From the NCBI GenBank assembly GCA_035629025.1, contig DASPIU010000016.1, positions 1-64,000 on the forward strand: a DNA stretch of 64,000 nt, in the 5' to 3' direction. Position 1 is the stretch's first letter, and each line of letters starts with the position of its first letter. Under the pieces are notes generated by a model, which had not been told where the DNA came from, made no database searches, and was given only the letters and a program-made list of their open reading frames with translations. Origin of the DNA: Stenotrophomonas_A sp035629025. GTDB lineage: Bacteria > Pseudomonadota > Gammaproteobacteria > Xanthomonadales > Xanthomonadaceae. A program made the position numbers and the translations under genes. This document shows positions 49,512 through 57,829 of this stretch, one piece after another.

Positions 49512-52469
49512 TCAGAAACCCAGGCCGTAGCGCAGCGACCATGCATGCGCCGGATGACTGCCCACGCGCTGGTCATAACCGAGCGTCAGGCGCGCGCGCG
49601 GCGACAGCCAGGCCGCGGCCGACATGCCCAGCAGCGTGGCCGAACGCTCATCGAGCATCTGCAGCGGCGCCCAGGCATCGATGCCGGTGAAGCTGGCCTG
49701 CAGGACTTCGCCGCGCTGGCTCAGCGGCTGCTGCCACTCCGCGTACGCATTCCATTGCCAGCCGCCACGCTCCAAGCCCGCGCGCAAGCCGGTGATGGCC
49801 AGGGTGCGCGAGGTGGTGCCGCCATCACTGCGCAAGCCGAAACCAAGACCGCCGGTTTCGGCGAACGCCGGTGTTTCCACGCTGGCGTATTGCAGCCCGG
49901 CGTAGGGCGTGAGGTTTGCGTGCGCGCCCAGTCCGAAGCGATAACCGCTCTCCACGCCGGCGCTGCTGAACTGCCCGGCATAGCGGCTGGCGGTGCCAAC
50001 CCAGGCTCCGCCGAGCAGCAGGCGGCGGTCGATATCGCGCTCGTAGCGGCCGGCGCCGAACTGGCCGAGTGCGTAGAAGCCACCGCGCGCCCAACCGGCG
50101 TAGAGCTGCGCCTGGCTCTGCTGGTCGCGGCCACGATCGCCGAAGTCGGCCACCTGGCTGTAGGCGCGGTTCTCGCCAAAGGCGTAGCCGATCAGTCCCT
50201 CACCCATGCGCACGTCGTGGCCGATCATCCAGCCGCGCAGGTCATAGGCACCTGCACTGCCAGCCTGACCGAGCCCGCCGGTCTCGCGCATCCAGCCGCC
50301 CGCCGCGATGTTGTGTGACAGCAACTCGTCCACGTGCGTACCCAGCGCGCGGCGGTTCTGGTCGATGCCATCGAAGGTCGCCGTTCCCGCCAGCGTGTGC
50401 AGGCCGCCGGACAGGCTTTGCAGCGTGGCCTTGAACGCCTGTGCACTGCCGACCTGCTGGATCTGCGCGGCACCTTGCAGCAGTTCGCTGGACACGCCGG
50501 GCAGCGCGTTGACCGGCGCGTCCGGGGCCTGCGCGTCGATCTGCTGAAACGCGGCCTCGACCCGCGACGCGGCGTCGAGCGCTGCCGGCGCGATGCTGCC
50601 CGCCAGGCCCTGCGCCGCCACCAGCGTGTTGACCCGGGTCACATCCGCCCAGACGCTGTTGCTGCCATAGCCCAGGGTCGCCTCCAGCAGGAACGTGGCC
50701 TGCATAGACGCGAACTGGCCGCTGACACCGCCGTCGGCCAGCAGCACCTCGGTGTGCGCGCGCGGCACGTAGCCGTCCTTGTAGCCGTAGAAGTACAGCT
50801 TGCCGTCGAGCCTGGCCGTGCCGGAGATGCGTAGCGGGTCGTTGCCCAGCTGCGTCCAGAACTCGCCGTCGCTGCCCTGCACGAAGGAGCCAGTGAGCGT
50901 TGTCCGCCGATATTCGCCGCTGTAGAAGACGCCGTGGTTGAGCACCTCGCCTTGCAGTTGCGTGGGCGCGGACACGTTCTGGACGGTGTCGGTCAGCAAG
51001 CGGCCGTAATTGGTGATGCGCCCGGCGATCGTCGCTTCGCGCACATACAACTGCGAGCCCGCGTCAACCTGCACGTTGGAGGTGAACTGGTCCCTCAGCA
51101 CCACCTGCGCATTGCCGGTGAGCTGCAGGCCACCGCTGAAGCTGTTGTTGCCGCTGATCGACAGGCTGGAATCGCCGCCGTTGTTCTGCAGGATCTGATT
51201 GCCGCCATCCACGACCAGCGCGCCGCTGCCGCTGATGCCGTTGCTCCACTCATCCTGCCGGCCAGCCGGCATGACCACGCGCACGTCGCCCCAGTCCAGC
51301 CGGCTCGGGCCTTGCAGCGCCTTGCCCACGTTGAGCAGGCCATAGCCGAACACGCGGTCCGGCCCGGGGTCGCCAAGATCGGTCGCGCCACCGAGCAAGG
51401 TCTGCCGCACGAGGTCATTGCTGAAGTAGGGGAAGCGCTGCCAGACCAGCGCGGCCGCGCCGGACACCAGCGGCGCGGCATAGGACGTGCCGCTGCCGTA
51501 CCAGTAGGTCGGGTTGCCGGCTGTGTCATTGGTGCCAGTGAACATCGCCGTGCCCGGTGCCACCAGGCAGTAGTTCATCGCCACGCCGCAGGCATTGGAG
51601 TACGACTCCAGCCGCGTGGGTTGCGAAGTATCCAGGGCCGCCACCACCAGCCAACCACGTGCCAGGTCCGCGGCCGGCAGCGTGCCGCCGGGGCCGGGCT
51701 GGCTCGGCAAAGAGGCCATGTCCGAAGGATTGGGCTGCGCATCATTGCCTGCGGCAAATACGACCAGGCCACCGTTGCCGGCGATGAAGGGCCGGTACTC
51801 TGCGGCGATGGCCGCGGTCGCTTCGGGATTGGTCCAGTACAGGCCACCCCAGGAGTTGTTCATGATCTTCACGCCAGCGGCGATCAGATCATCGTGGATC
51901 GACGCCAGGCCGAGCGCGCCATCCACCTCGTTGCCCTGGCCCGAACCATCGTCCTCCGGTTCCTTGTCGGCGATGATGCGCGCCGACACGATCAGCGCGC
52001 CCGGCGCCACGCCGCCAGGCCAGCTGCCGAACGCCGTGCCCGCCGCAAGTTGCGCCACAGTGGTGCCATGGCCGACGACATCATCGACGGCGGTGTTGTT
52101 CACCCGCGGATCGACATAGGTGTAGTTGGCGATCACCCGGTTCTGCAGCGCCGGATGGTTGCGGTTGACGCCGCTGTCGACGATGCCGATGCGCACGCCG
52201 CTGCCGTTGTAGCCGTTGGTGGCCGCGGCCTGCGCATTGATCAACGCAAGATGCGCATTGACCGCCGGCTGCGGCGGCGGCGGAGACGTCGGCGGCGAGG
52301 TCGGTGGCGACGTCGGCGGTGGCGGCGGGGGTGGAGGCGTCAGCGGCGGCGAGGTCGGCGGCGCGTCCGATCGCGTATTGCCACCGCCACCACCGCCGCC
52401 ACAGGCACTGAGCGCCAACGCCAGCGCCGAAGCCAGCAGGCTCGTTCTCGCCAAAACCGCCGTGTTCAT
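49512..52469 (-). CDS. Lipidated subtilisin-like autotransporter protease
   Basis: A 985-residue secreted protein. It has a lipoprotein signal with LSAC (Cys23) followed by seven glycines, then a Pro/Thr/Ser linker to about residue 70. The S8 protease domain runs from about 75 to 400 with Asp98 (VDSGV), His134 (GHGT), Asn206 (NNSWG) and Ser329 (GTSYAAPLVSG). A beta-helical passenger region follows, then an autotransporter barrel over about the last 270 residues ending in LRYGLGF. This design equals the lipidated NalP protease of Neisseria. It is likely surface-anchored or released. Targets are unknown. The start was set at 52469, where the signal peptide begins. Confidence 0.92.
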   Translation of the reverse strand: MNTAVLARTSLLASALALALSACGGGGGGGNTRSDAPPTSPPLTPPPPPPPPTSPPTSPPTSPPPPQPAVNAHLALINAQAAATNGYNGSGVRIGIVDSGVNRNHPALQNRVIANYTYVDPRVNNTAVDDVVGHGTTVAQLAAGTAFGSWPGGVAPGALIVSARIIADKEPEDDGSGQGNEVDGALGLASIHDDLIAAGVKIMNNSWGGLYWTNPEATAAIAAEYRPFIAGNGGLVVFAAGNDAQPNPSDMASLPSQPGPGGTLPAADLARGWLVVAALDTSQPTRLESYSNACGVAMNYCLVAPGTAMFTGTNDTAGNPTYWYGSGTSYAAPLVSGAAALVWQRFPYFSNDLVRQTLLGGATDLGDPGPDRVFGYGLLNVGKALQGPSRLDWGDVRVVMPAGRQDEWSNGISGSGALVVDGGNQILQNNGGDSSLSISGNNSFSGGLQLTGNAQVVLRDQFTSNVQVDAGSQLYVREATIAGRITNYGRLLTDTVQNVSAPTQLQGEVLNHGVFYSGEYRRTTLTGSFVQGSDGEFWTQLGNDPLRISGTARLDGKLYFYGYKDGYVPRAHTEVLLADGGVSGQFASMQATFLLEATLGYGSNSVWADVTRVNTLVAAQGLAGSIAPAALDAASRVEAAFQQIDAQAPDAPVNALPGVSSELLQGAAQIQQVGSAQAFKATLQSLSGGLHTLAGTATFDGIDQNRRALGTHVDELLSHNIAAGGWMRETGGLGQAGSAGAYDLRGWMIGHDVRMGEGLIGYAFGENRAYSQVADFGDRGRDQQSQAQLYAGWARGGFYALGQFGAGRYERDIDRRLLLGGAWVGTASRYAGQFSSAGVESGYRFGLGAHANLTPYAGLQYASVETPAFAETGGLGFGLRSDGGTTSRTLAITGLRAGLERGGWQWNAYAEWQQPLSQRGEVLQASFTGIDAWAPLQMLDERSATLLGMSAAAWLSPRARLTLGYDQRVGSHPAHAWSLRYGLGF

Positions 52470-52551
52470 GCATCCGCCCCCTTTGGCCAATGGAATGCCC
52501 CCGGCCCCTCTATACGTCATCGCCGCGCAAATGTCTCCAACATGCACACCA

Positions 52552-52603
52552 CGTGACGGAACAAGTCACGCAACTGGCGGGAAGGTCGCTGCGCGCCGAT
52601 AAT
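52552..52603 (+). promoter_or_regulatory. Candidate operator and -10 box of the thiolase gene
   Basis: CGTGAC at 52552-52557 and GTCACG at 52565-52570 form a 6-base inverted repeat with a 7-base spacer. GATAAT at 52598-52603 is a good -10 box, 28 bases before ATG 52631. The inverted repeat lies upstream of the promoter. No -35 box is clear. Confidence 0.4.
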
Positions 52604-52630
52604 TGCGGGACATTCCAAGGTACCCGCCCC

Positions 52631-53806
52631 ATGACCGACATCGTCATCGCCGCCGCCAAACGCACCGCCATCGGCTCGTTCCTGGGCCAGTTCAATGGCG
52701 TGCCCACGCCCACGCTGGGCGCGGCCGCCATCTCCGCCGCGCTGGAACAGGCCGGCGTGCCCGCCGCGGACGTCTCCGAAGTCATCATGGGCTGCGTGCT
52801 GCCGGCCAACCTCGGCCAGGCCCCGGCGCGCCAGGCCGCGCTGGCCGCCGGCATCCCCACCGCCACCGGCGCGACCACCATCAACAAGGTCTGCGGTTCG
52901 GGCATGAAGGCGATCATGCTTGGCCACGACCTGATCAAGGCCGGCTCGGCCAGCATCGTCGTCGCCGGCGGCATGGAGTCGATGAGCAACGCGCCGCACA
53001 TGATTCCCAACTCGCGCAGCGGCAACCGCTACGGCAACTTCCAGGCGGTGGACCACATGGCCTGGGACGGCCTGACCAATCCCTACGATGGCCAGGCGAT
53101 GGGCGTGTTCGGCGAGAAGGCGGCCGAGAAGTTCGGCTTCACCCGCGAACAGCAGGACGCCTACGCCATCGAGTCGGTGAAGCGGGCCCAGGCCGCGCAG
53201 GCCAACGGCGCCTTCGCCGACGAGATCGTTGCGGTGAAGGTCGCCGGTCGCAAGGGCGAAGTCGAATACGCGCAGGATGAGCAGCCGGGCAAGTCCGACA
53301 TCGAGCGCATTCCTTCGCTGAAGCCGGCCTTCAAGAAGGACGGCACCGTCACCGCGGCCAGTTCCTCCAGCATTTCCGACGGCGCCGCCGCCACCGTGCT
53401 GCTCAGCGCCGAGGAAGCCGCGCGCCGCGGGATTACCCCGCTGGCCCGCATCGTCGGCCACGCGACCTTCTCGCAGGAGCCGGAATGGTTCACCACCGCG
53501 CCCATCGCGGCGATCGAGAAACTCGTCACGCAAGTAGGCTGGTCCGTGCAGGACGTGGACCTGTTCGAGATCAACGAAGCCTTTGCCGTGGTGGCGATGG
53601 CGCCGATCAAGCAGCTCGGCCTGGCGCATGACAAAGTCAACGTAAACGGTGGCGCCTGCGCGCTCGGTCACCCGATTGGCGCCTCCGGCGCGCGGCTGGT
53701 GGTGACGTTGGTGAATGCGTTGCGCAAGCGTGGCGGCAAGCGTGGCATCGCCACTCTGTGCATCGGCGGCGGCGAAGCAACGGCCATTGCCATCGAATTG
53801 ATTTGA
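52631..53806 (+). CDS. Acetyl-CoA C-acetyltransferase (thiolase)
   Basis: A 391-residue thiolase. The nucleophile Cys88 is in KVCGSGMKA, followed by NEAFAVV, the catalytic His in GGACALGHPIGASGAR and Cys in LCIGGGEA near the end. It condenses two acetyl-CoA to acetoacetyl-CoA or cleaves it. It could feed polyhydroxybutyrate, whose depolymerase is encoded at 10805, or complete ketogenic amino-acid breakdown. It is divergent from the autotransporter. Confidence 0.94.
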   Translation: MTDIVIAAAKRTAIGSFLGQFNGVPTPTLGAAAISAALEQAGVPAADVSEVIMGCVLPANLGQAPARQAALAAGIPTATGATTINKVCGSGMKAIMLGHDLIKAGSASIVVAGGMESMSNAPHMIPNSRSGNRYGNFQAVDHMAWDGLTNPYDGQAMGVFGEKAAEKFGFTREQQDAYAIESVKRAQAAQANGAFADEIVAVKVAGRKGEVEYAQDEQPGKSDIERIPSLKPAFKKDGTVTAASSSSISDGAAATVLLSAEEAARRGITPLARIVGHATFSQEPEWFTTAPIAAIEKLVTQVGWSVQDVDLFEINEAFAVVAMAPIKQLGLAHDKVNVNGGACALGHPIGASGARLVVTLVNALRKRGGKRGIATLCIGGGEATAIAIELI

Positions 53807-53848
53807 TTGGAATTCACACCCTCCAGCAAAAGCTGAATGCGGGTGCGC

Positions 53849-53876
53849 TTGACACCCGTCCCCGGCTTGTCATCAT
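53849..53876 (+). promoter_or_regulatory. Sigma-70-type promoter of the first alanine-rich lipoprotein
   Basis: TTGACA at 53849-53854 is a perfect -35 box; CATCAT at 53871-53876, 16 bases on, is a fair -10 box. It lies 52 bases upstream of ATG 53929, in a 122-base gap. This is the best -35/-10 pair seen in the window and suggests high expression. Confidence 0.55.
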
Positions 53877-53928
53877 GTTGAGGGCGCGCAATTGCGCGTT
53901 GCCTAACTAACGACGAGGATAGACACAA

Positions 53929-54270
53929 ATGAGCATCAACAAGCTGCTGATCGCGATGGCCCTGGGCCTGGCCCTGGCCGCCTGCTCGAAGCCGGAACAG
54001 GCGCAGGACGCCGCTGCTTCGGCCAACGAAGCCGCCACCGACGCCCAGGCTGCTGCCGACCAGGCCGCCGCTGCTGGCGCCCAGACCGCCGACGCTGCCC
54101 AGGCTGCCGCTGACACCGCCGCCACCGCCGCCGACACCGCTGCCGACGCTGCTCAGGCCGCCACCGCTGCCTCGACCGACGCTGCTGCCGACCAGGCTGC
54201 CGACACCGCCAAGGCTGCGGAAGACACCGCCGCTCAGGCCAAGGACGCTGCCGAAGAAGCCAAGAAGTAA
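53929..54270 (+). CDS. Alanine-rich lipoprotein 1
   Basis: A 113-residue lipoprotein. Signal peptide with LALAAC lipobox (Cys at about residue 19). The mature part is almost only Ala, Asp, Gln, Thr and Lys (for example TADAAQAAADTAATAADTAA), predicted to be one long helix or coiled coil. This resembles the murein-lipoprotein style of small helical envelope proteins, with a lysine pair at the very C-terminus (EEAKK). No enzyme motif. It is followed by an excellent terminator and by a similar gene. Confidence 0.85.
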   Translation: MSINKLLIAMALGLALAACSKPEQAQDAAASANEAATDAQAAADQAAAAGAQTADAAQAAADTAATAADTAADAAQAATAASTDAAADQAADTAKAAEDTAAQAKDAAEEAKK

Positions 54271-54295
54271 TCACTTCTTCGCAACTGGCAAGTCC

Positions 54296-54324
54296 AAAAG
54301 CCGCCGGGAAACCGGCGGCTTTTT
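54296..54324 (+). terminator. Rho-independent terminator
   Basis: AAAA, then a perfect 8-bp stem 54300-54307 with 54312-54319 around GAAA, then five T. It ends the first alanine-rich lipoprotein gene. A smaller hairpin (AAGAAGT facing ACTTCTT) lies over the stop codon. Confidence 0.92.
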
Positions 54325-54427
54325 CGTTGCGCGTCGTGCTGCGGGCGCAGGCCGATGCCGGATTCACATTGACCCCTACGGGGGCGGCACTAAGCTCGGC
54401 ATCCCACCACCACTACCGGGAGCACCG

Positions 54428-54799
54428 ATGCGTATCCACCGCCACCTCGTCGCCAGCGCCGTGCTGGCCTTGTCGCTGACCGCCTGCGAAGGCCCGCAGG
54501 CCGAGCAGGCCAAGCGCGACGCCGCCTCCGCGGCCGACAATGCCGCCGCCGCCACCGATCAGGCGCTGGACAAGGCCGCCGTGAAGGCGGATGCGGCCAC
54601 CGACCGCGCCGGCGCCTATGCCCGCGATGCCGCTCAGGACGCCACCGTCGCCGCGCATCGCGCCGGCGATGCGACTCGCGATGCAGCGGCCGACGCGGCC
54701 AACGCCACCGCCAATGCCGCCGAGGTCACCGCGCAGAAGGCGCGCGAAATGGCCGACAAGGCCAACCAAGCGGCCAAGGACGATCAGGCACAGCACTGA
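54428..54799 (+). CDS. Alanine-rich lipoprotein 2
   Basis: A 123-residue lipoprotein with LSLTAC lipobox (Cys at about 20). The mature part is a long Ala-rich helix with more Arg and Lys than its neighbour (RAGAYARDAAQDATVAAHRA). It is similar in plan to the gene at 53929 and probably arose by duplication, now diverged. It ends in a polar DDQAQH tail instead of Lys. Function unknown; a structural envelope role is possible. Confidence 0.82.
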   Translation: MRIHRHLVASAVLALSLTACEGPQAEQAKRDAASAADNAAAATDQALDKAAVKADAATDRAGAYARDAAQDATVAAHRAGDATRDAAADAANATANAAEVTAQKAREMADKANQAAKDDQAQH

Positions 54800-54824
54800 C
54801 GCGCGCTTTCGAGTTGTTCCTCCG

Positions 54825-54850
54825 CGGCCCTGCCCTCACCGGCAGGGCCG
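54825..54850. terminator. Bidirectional terminator hairpin
   Basis: A perfect 10-bp stem (54825-54834 with 54841-54850) with a six-base loop in the 57-base gap between the convergent lipoprotein 2 and acyl-CoA dehydrogenase genes. It probably ends both transcripts, though T-runs are missing. Confidence 0.6.
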
Positions 54851-54856
54851 TGGCGT

Positions 54857-56494
54857 TCAGGGCAACGCGCGCGCCAGCAATGCGTCTACCGGCGCGGCAT
54901 CGGGCAAGGTGCCGAATGCCAGGCCATGCCGGCCCTCAAGGCGCGTGGCGATGAAGGGCGCCGCGGCCGGACTGCCAGCCCGCAGCAGCAACGCAGCCTG
55001 CAATGCCAGCACGCAATGTTCGGCCACGCTGCGCGCGCTGAACTCGTTGCCACCTTGCGCCAGCTCGGCGCGCACACGCTCCACCGCGGCCGTGTAGCCA
55101 TCGGGCGCATCACCCACCTGTTCCAGTTCCGCGAGCACGGCCTGCACCGCGCGCGGCTCGCGCGCCAGCGCGCGCAGCACGTCCAGGCACTGGATGTTGC
55201 CGCTGCCTTCCCAGATCGAATTGAGCGGCGCCTGCCGGTACAGGCGCGGCAGCATCGACTCTTCGACGTAACCGGCGCCACCCAGGCACTCCTGCGCCTC
55301 GTTGACGAAGGCGGGCGCGCGCCGGCACAGCCAGTACTTGCCCAGCGCGGTGGCGATGCGGGCGAACGCGGCCTGCGCGGGATCGGTTTCGGCCTGGTCC
55401 ACCGCCCGCGCCACGCGCAGGCACAACACGGTGGCGGCCTCGGATTCGATCGCCAGGTCGGCCAGCACGTTGCCCATCAGTGGATGTTCGACCAGGCGCC
55501 GGCCGAAGCTGCGGCGGTGCCGTGCATGGTGCAGCGCCTGCGCCAGCGCCATGCGCATCTCGGCGGCGGCACCGAGCATGCAGTCCAGGCGGGTCATCAT
55601 CACCATCGGGATGATCGTGGTCACGCCGCGGCCTTCTTCGCCGATGCGCCGCGCCCAGGCGCCGCAGAATTCCACCTCGCTGGACGCGTTGGACCAGTCG
55701 CCCAGTTTGTCCTTCAGGCGCATCAGGCGGAACGCATTGCGGCGGCCGTCGCCAAGGCGTCGCGGGAGCAGCAGGCAGGTCAGCCCGCCGGGCGCCTGCG
55801 CCAGCACCAGGAAGCCGTCGGACATCGGTGCCGAAAAGAACCATTTGTGCCCGACCAGCGCGTACTCGCCGTCTTCGGCCAGCGGGGTGGCGACCGTGGC
55901 ATTGGCGCGTACATCCGAGCCGCCCTGTTTCTCGGTCATGCCCATGCCCAGGGTGATGCCGGTCTTGGCCGCGATCGGCACGTCCGCTGCGTCATAGGCG
56001 GGTGCGGCGGCCTTGCGCGTCCATTCGGCCATGGCTGCTTCCTGGCGCAGCACCGCCACCCCTGCGTGGGTCATCGTCAACGGGCAGCTGGTGCCGGCCT
56101 CGGCCTGGTGATGCAGATAACTCAAGGCCGCCCGCGCGACGTGCGCGCCGGGCACCGCGGCATGCCAGGACAGCCCGGCAACGCCGTGCTGCTTGGCGAG
56201 GTCCATCAGCTGGTGATAGGCCGGGTGGAACTCCACCACGTCGATGCGGTGGCCTTGCGCGTCATGGGTGCGCAGGCGCGGGCGGTCGCGGTTGGCGTCA
56301 AAGCCCAGGGGGTAGAGGGTGTCGCCAGCCAAGGCGCCGTAAGCCGCGAGCACCGGCAGGAAACCCTCGCCACCCTCGCGGGCGATGCCCTCACGCAACA
56401 CCACGTCGTCGCCCCACAGGTCGCGCGGCGCGAACGGGGGCGGCTGGTTCTCCACCGCGTGGGTCTCGAACGGAGGTACGGTCGGTGATTGCAT
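54857..56494 (-). CDS. aidB: AidB-like acyl-CoA dehydrogenase
   Basis: A 545-residue FAD protein. GMGMTEKQGGSDVRANATVA and GHKWFFSAPMSDGFLVLAQ are the FAD/substrate blocks of the AidB group, and QECLGGAGYVEESMLPRLYRQAPLNSIWEGSGNIQCLD contains the catalytic-base region of this branch. In E. coli AidB belongs to the alkylation response and binds DNA with its C-terminal part. Here the C-terminal domain is present and Arg-rich. The role in DNA protection is inferred from E. coli only; the adjacent DNA repair operon is on the other strand and may be coincidence. Confidence 0.88.
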   Translation of the reverse strand: MQSPTVPPFETHAVENQPPPFAPRDLWGDDVVLREGIAREGGEGFLPVLAAYGALAGDTLYPLGFDANRDRPRLRTHDAQGHRIDVVEFHPAYHQLMDLAKQHGVAGLSWHAAVPGAHVARAALSYLHHQAEAGTSCPLTMTHAGVAVLRQEAAMAEWTRKAAAPAYDAADVPIAAKTGITLGMGMTEKQGGSDVRANATVATPLAEDGEYALVGHKWFFSAPMSDGFLVLAQAPGGLTCLLLPRRLGDGRRNAFRLMRLKDKLGDWSNASSEVEFCGAWARRIGEEGRGVTTIIPMVMMTRLDCMLGAAAEMRMALAQALHHARHRRSFGRRLVEHPLMGNVLADLAIESEAATVLCLRVARAVDQAETDPAQAAFARIATALGKYWLCRRAPAFVNEAQECLGGAGYVEESMLPRLYRQAPLNSIWEGSGNIQCLDVLRALAREPRAVQAVLAELEQVGDAPDGYTAAVERVRAELAQGGNEFSARSVAEHCVLALQAALLLRAGSPAAAPFIATRLEGRHGLAFGTLPDAAPVDALLARALP

Positions 56495-56651
56495 GAGCGA
56501 CTCCCGCGGCGAACTGGGCTCATTGTGGCCGAATCACCGCGACGCGGGGATCGGCCCTGCATCCGGCCATGGCGCCGGGCGTGCGGCGAGCTCACGCGGC
56601 GCTGGCTCCGGATTCTCATCGCCTCCACGGCCGGCCGGCGACAGTAGCGCC

Positions 56652-57650
56652 ATGTCCAGTACGCGCGACCTGGTGGTGATGCGTCCCGAGGGGCTCTACT
56701 GCCCCGCGGGCGATTTCCATATCGATCCCTGGCAGCCAGTGCCGCGCGCGGTGATCACCCATGGCCATGGCGACCACGCGCGCAGTGGCATGGGCCGCTA
56801 CGACTGCCTGGCCGACAGCCTGCCGATTCTGCGCTGGCGGCTGGGCGAGCAGGACTACCACGCGCATGCCCCGGGCGAGGCATTTGAACTGGGCCGCGCG
56901 CGGCTCTCGCTGCACCCGGCGGGCCACGTGCTCGGCTCGGCGCAGGTTCGCATCGAAGCCGACGGGCAGGTGTGGGTGGCCTCGGGTGACTACAAGCGCC
57001 AGCCCGACCCCACCTGCGCGCCGTTCGAGCCGGTGCCCTGCGATGTGTTCATCACCGAAGCGACCTTCGCCCTGCCCGTGTACCGCTGGCCAGACACGGC
57101 CGCGGTGGTAGACGAGATCGTGCAGTGGCGCCGCGACTGCGCCGAGCGCGGCGAAACCGCGATCCTGTACTGCTACGCGTTGGGCAAGGCGCAGCGGGTG
57201 CTCGCCGAGCTGTGCCACCGCGACGAACCGCCGGTGCTGCTGCACGGTGCGATTGCGGCGGGCGTGGCTGTGTATCGCCAGGCCGGCATCGCGATGGTCG
57301 ATACCGAAGCGGTGTCCGAACAGCCGCGCGGCCAGGACAGCGCCGGCCGCCTGGTGCTGGCGCCGCCCTCGGCGGCGGGCAGTCCGTGGCTGCGACGCTT
57401 TCGCCGCGCGCAGCAGGGGTTCGCCTCGGGCTGGATGCGCATTCGCGGCAATCGCCGGCGCCGCAACTACGACCGCGGCTTCGTGATTTCCGATCATGCC
57501 GACTGGCCCGCGCTGCTGCACACCATCGCCCAGACCGGCGCGCGCCGCATCATCGCCACGCACGGCAACACCGATGCATTGGTACGGCATCTGTGCGAAC
57601 ACGGCCGCGCCGCTGAATCCTTCCGCACCGCCTACGGGGAAGAGGCATGA
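56652..57650 (+). CDS. Ligase-associated DNA repair exonuclease
   Basis: A 332-residue metallo-beta-lactamase/beta-CASP nuclease. HGHGDHARSG is the metal site, then GHVLGSAQV and GDYKRQPDP, with HADWPAL and ATHGNTD in the C-terminal part. It belongs to the exonuclease always found with a bacterial ATP-dependent ligase, a helicase and the PdeM nuclease, proposed to work in repair of DNA ends. It is the first gene of that operon. The stop overlaps the small ORF at 57647. ATG 56652 begins the family start. Confidence 0.93.
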   Translation: MSSTRDLVVMRPEGLYCPAGDFHIDPWQPVPRAVITHGHGDHARSGMGRYDCLADSLPILRWRLGEQDYHAHAPGEAFELGRARLSLHPAGHVLGSAQVRIEADGQVWVASGDYKRQPDPTCAPFEPVPCDVFITEATFALPVYRWPDTAAVVDEIVQWRRDCAERGETAILYCYALGKAQRVLAELCHRDEPPVLLHGAIAAGVAVYRQAGIAMVDTEAVSEQPRGQDSAGRLVLAPPSAAGSPWLRRFRRAQQGFASGWMRIRGNRRRRNYDRGFVISDHADWPALLHTIAQTGARRIIATHGNTDALVRHLCEHGRAAESFRTAYGEEA

Positions 57651-57829
57651 ATCCGCGCGCGCGCCTTCGTCTACGGGTTCCGTGCAGCCGGCCGCTGGAA
57701 GGCGGCAAGGTATTCCGGCGCCAGGCCCTGGGCTTTCGCCTGCGCTGCACGCCCGCCGCCGCGCCACACCTGGCCGCTTTCACCGTACGCGCCCTGGCCC
57801 TGCGCGGGCGCGGGGACGTGCACGCTTGA
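57647..57829 (+). CDS. Unrecognised 60-residue basic ORF in the ligase operon
   Basis: Starts at the ATGA overlap with the exonuclease stop and ends in TTGA, sharing bases with the TTG start of the ligase. Both joints are the type expected for translated, coupled genes. The product is very basic (about 14 Arg in 60), with a Leu/Val/Arg pattern (ARLRLRVP, FRLRCTP) but no known domain. It could be a real small DNA-binding partner or a linker whose translation only sets up reinitiation for the ligase. It could also be an untranslated gap that happens to be open. Confidence 0.42.
   Translation: MNPRARLRLRVPCSRPLEGGKVFRRQALGFRLRCTPAAAPHLAAFTVRALALRGRGDVHA

Noticed and set aside
52261..52400. GGCGGCG-type short repeats
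   Set aside because: They encode the Pro/Thr/Ser tether of the autotransporter on the minus strand and are not a separate repeat or CRISPR array.
57496..57825. Extension of the DNA ligase into the exonuclease gene
   Set aside because: The frame is open but encodes only Ser/Arg/Pro-rich sequence. The family N-terminus begins at TTG 57826.
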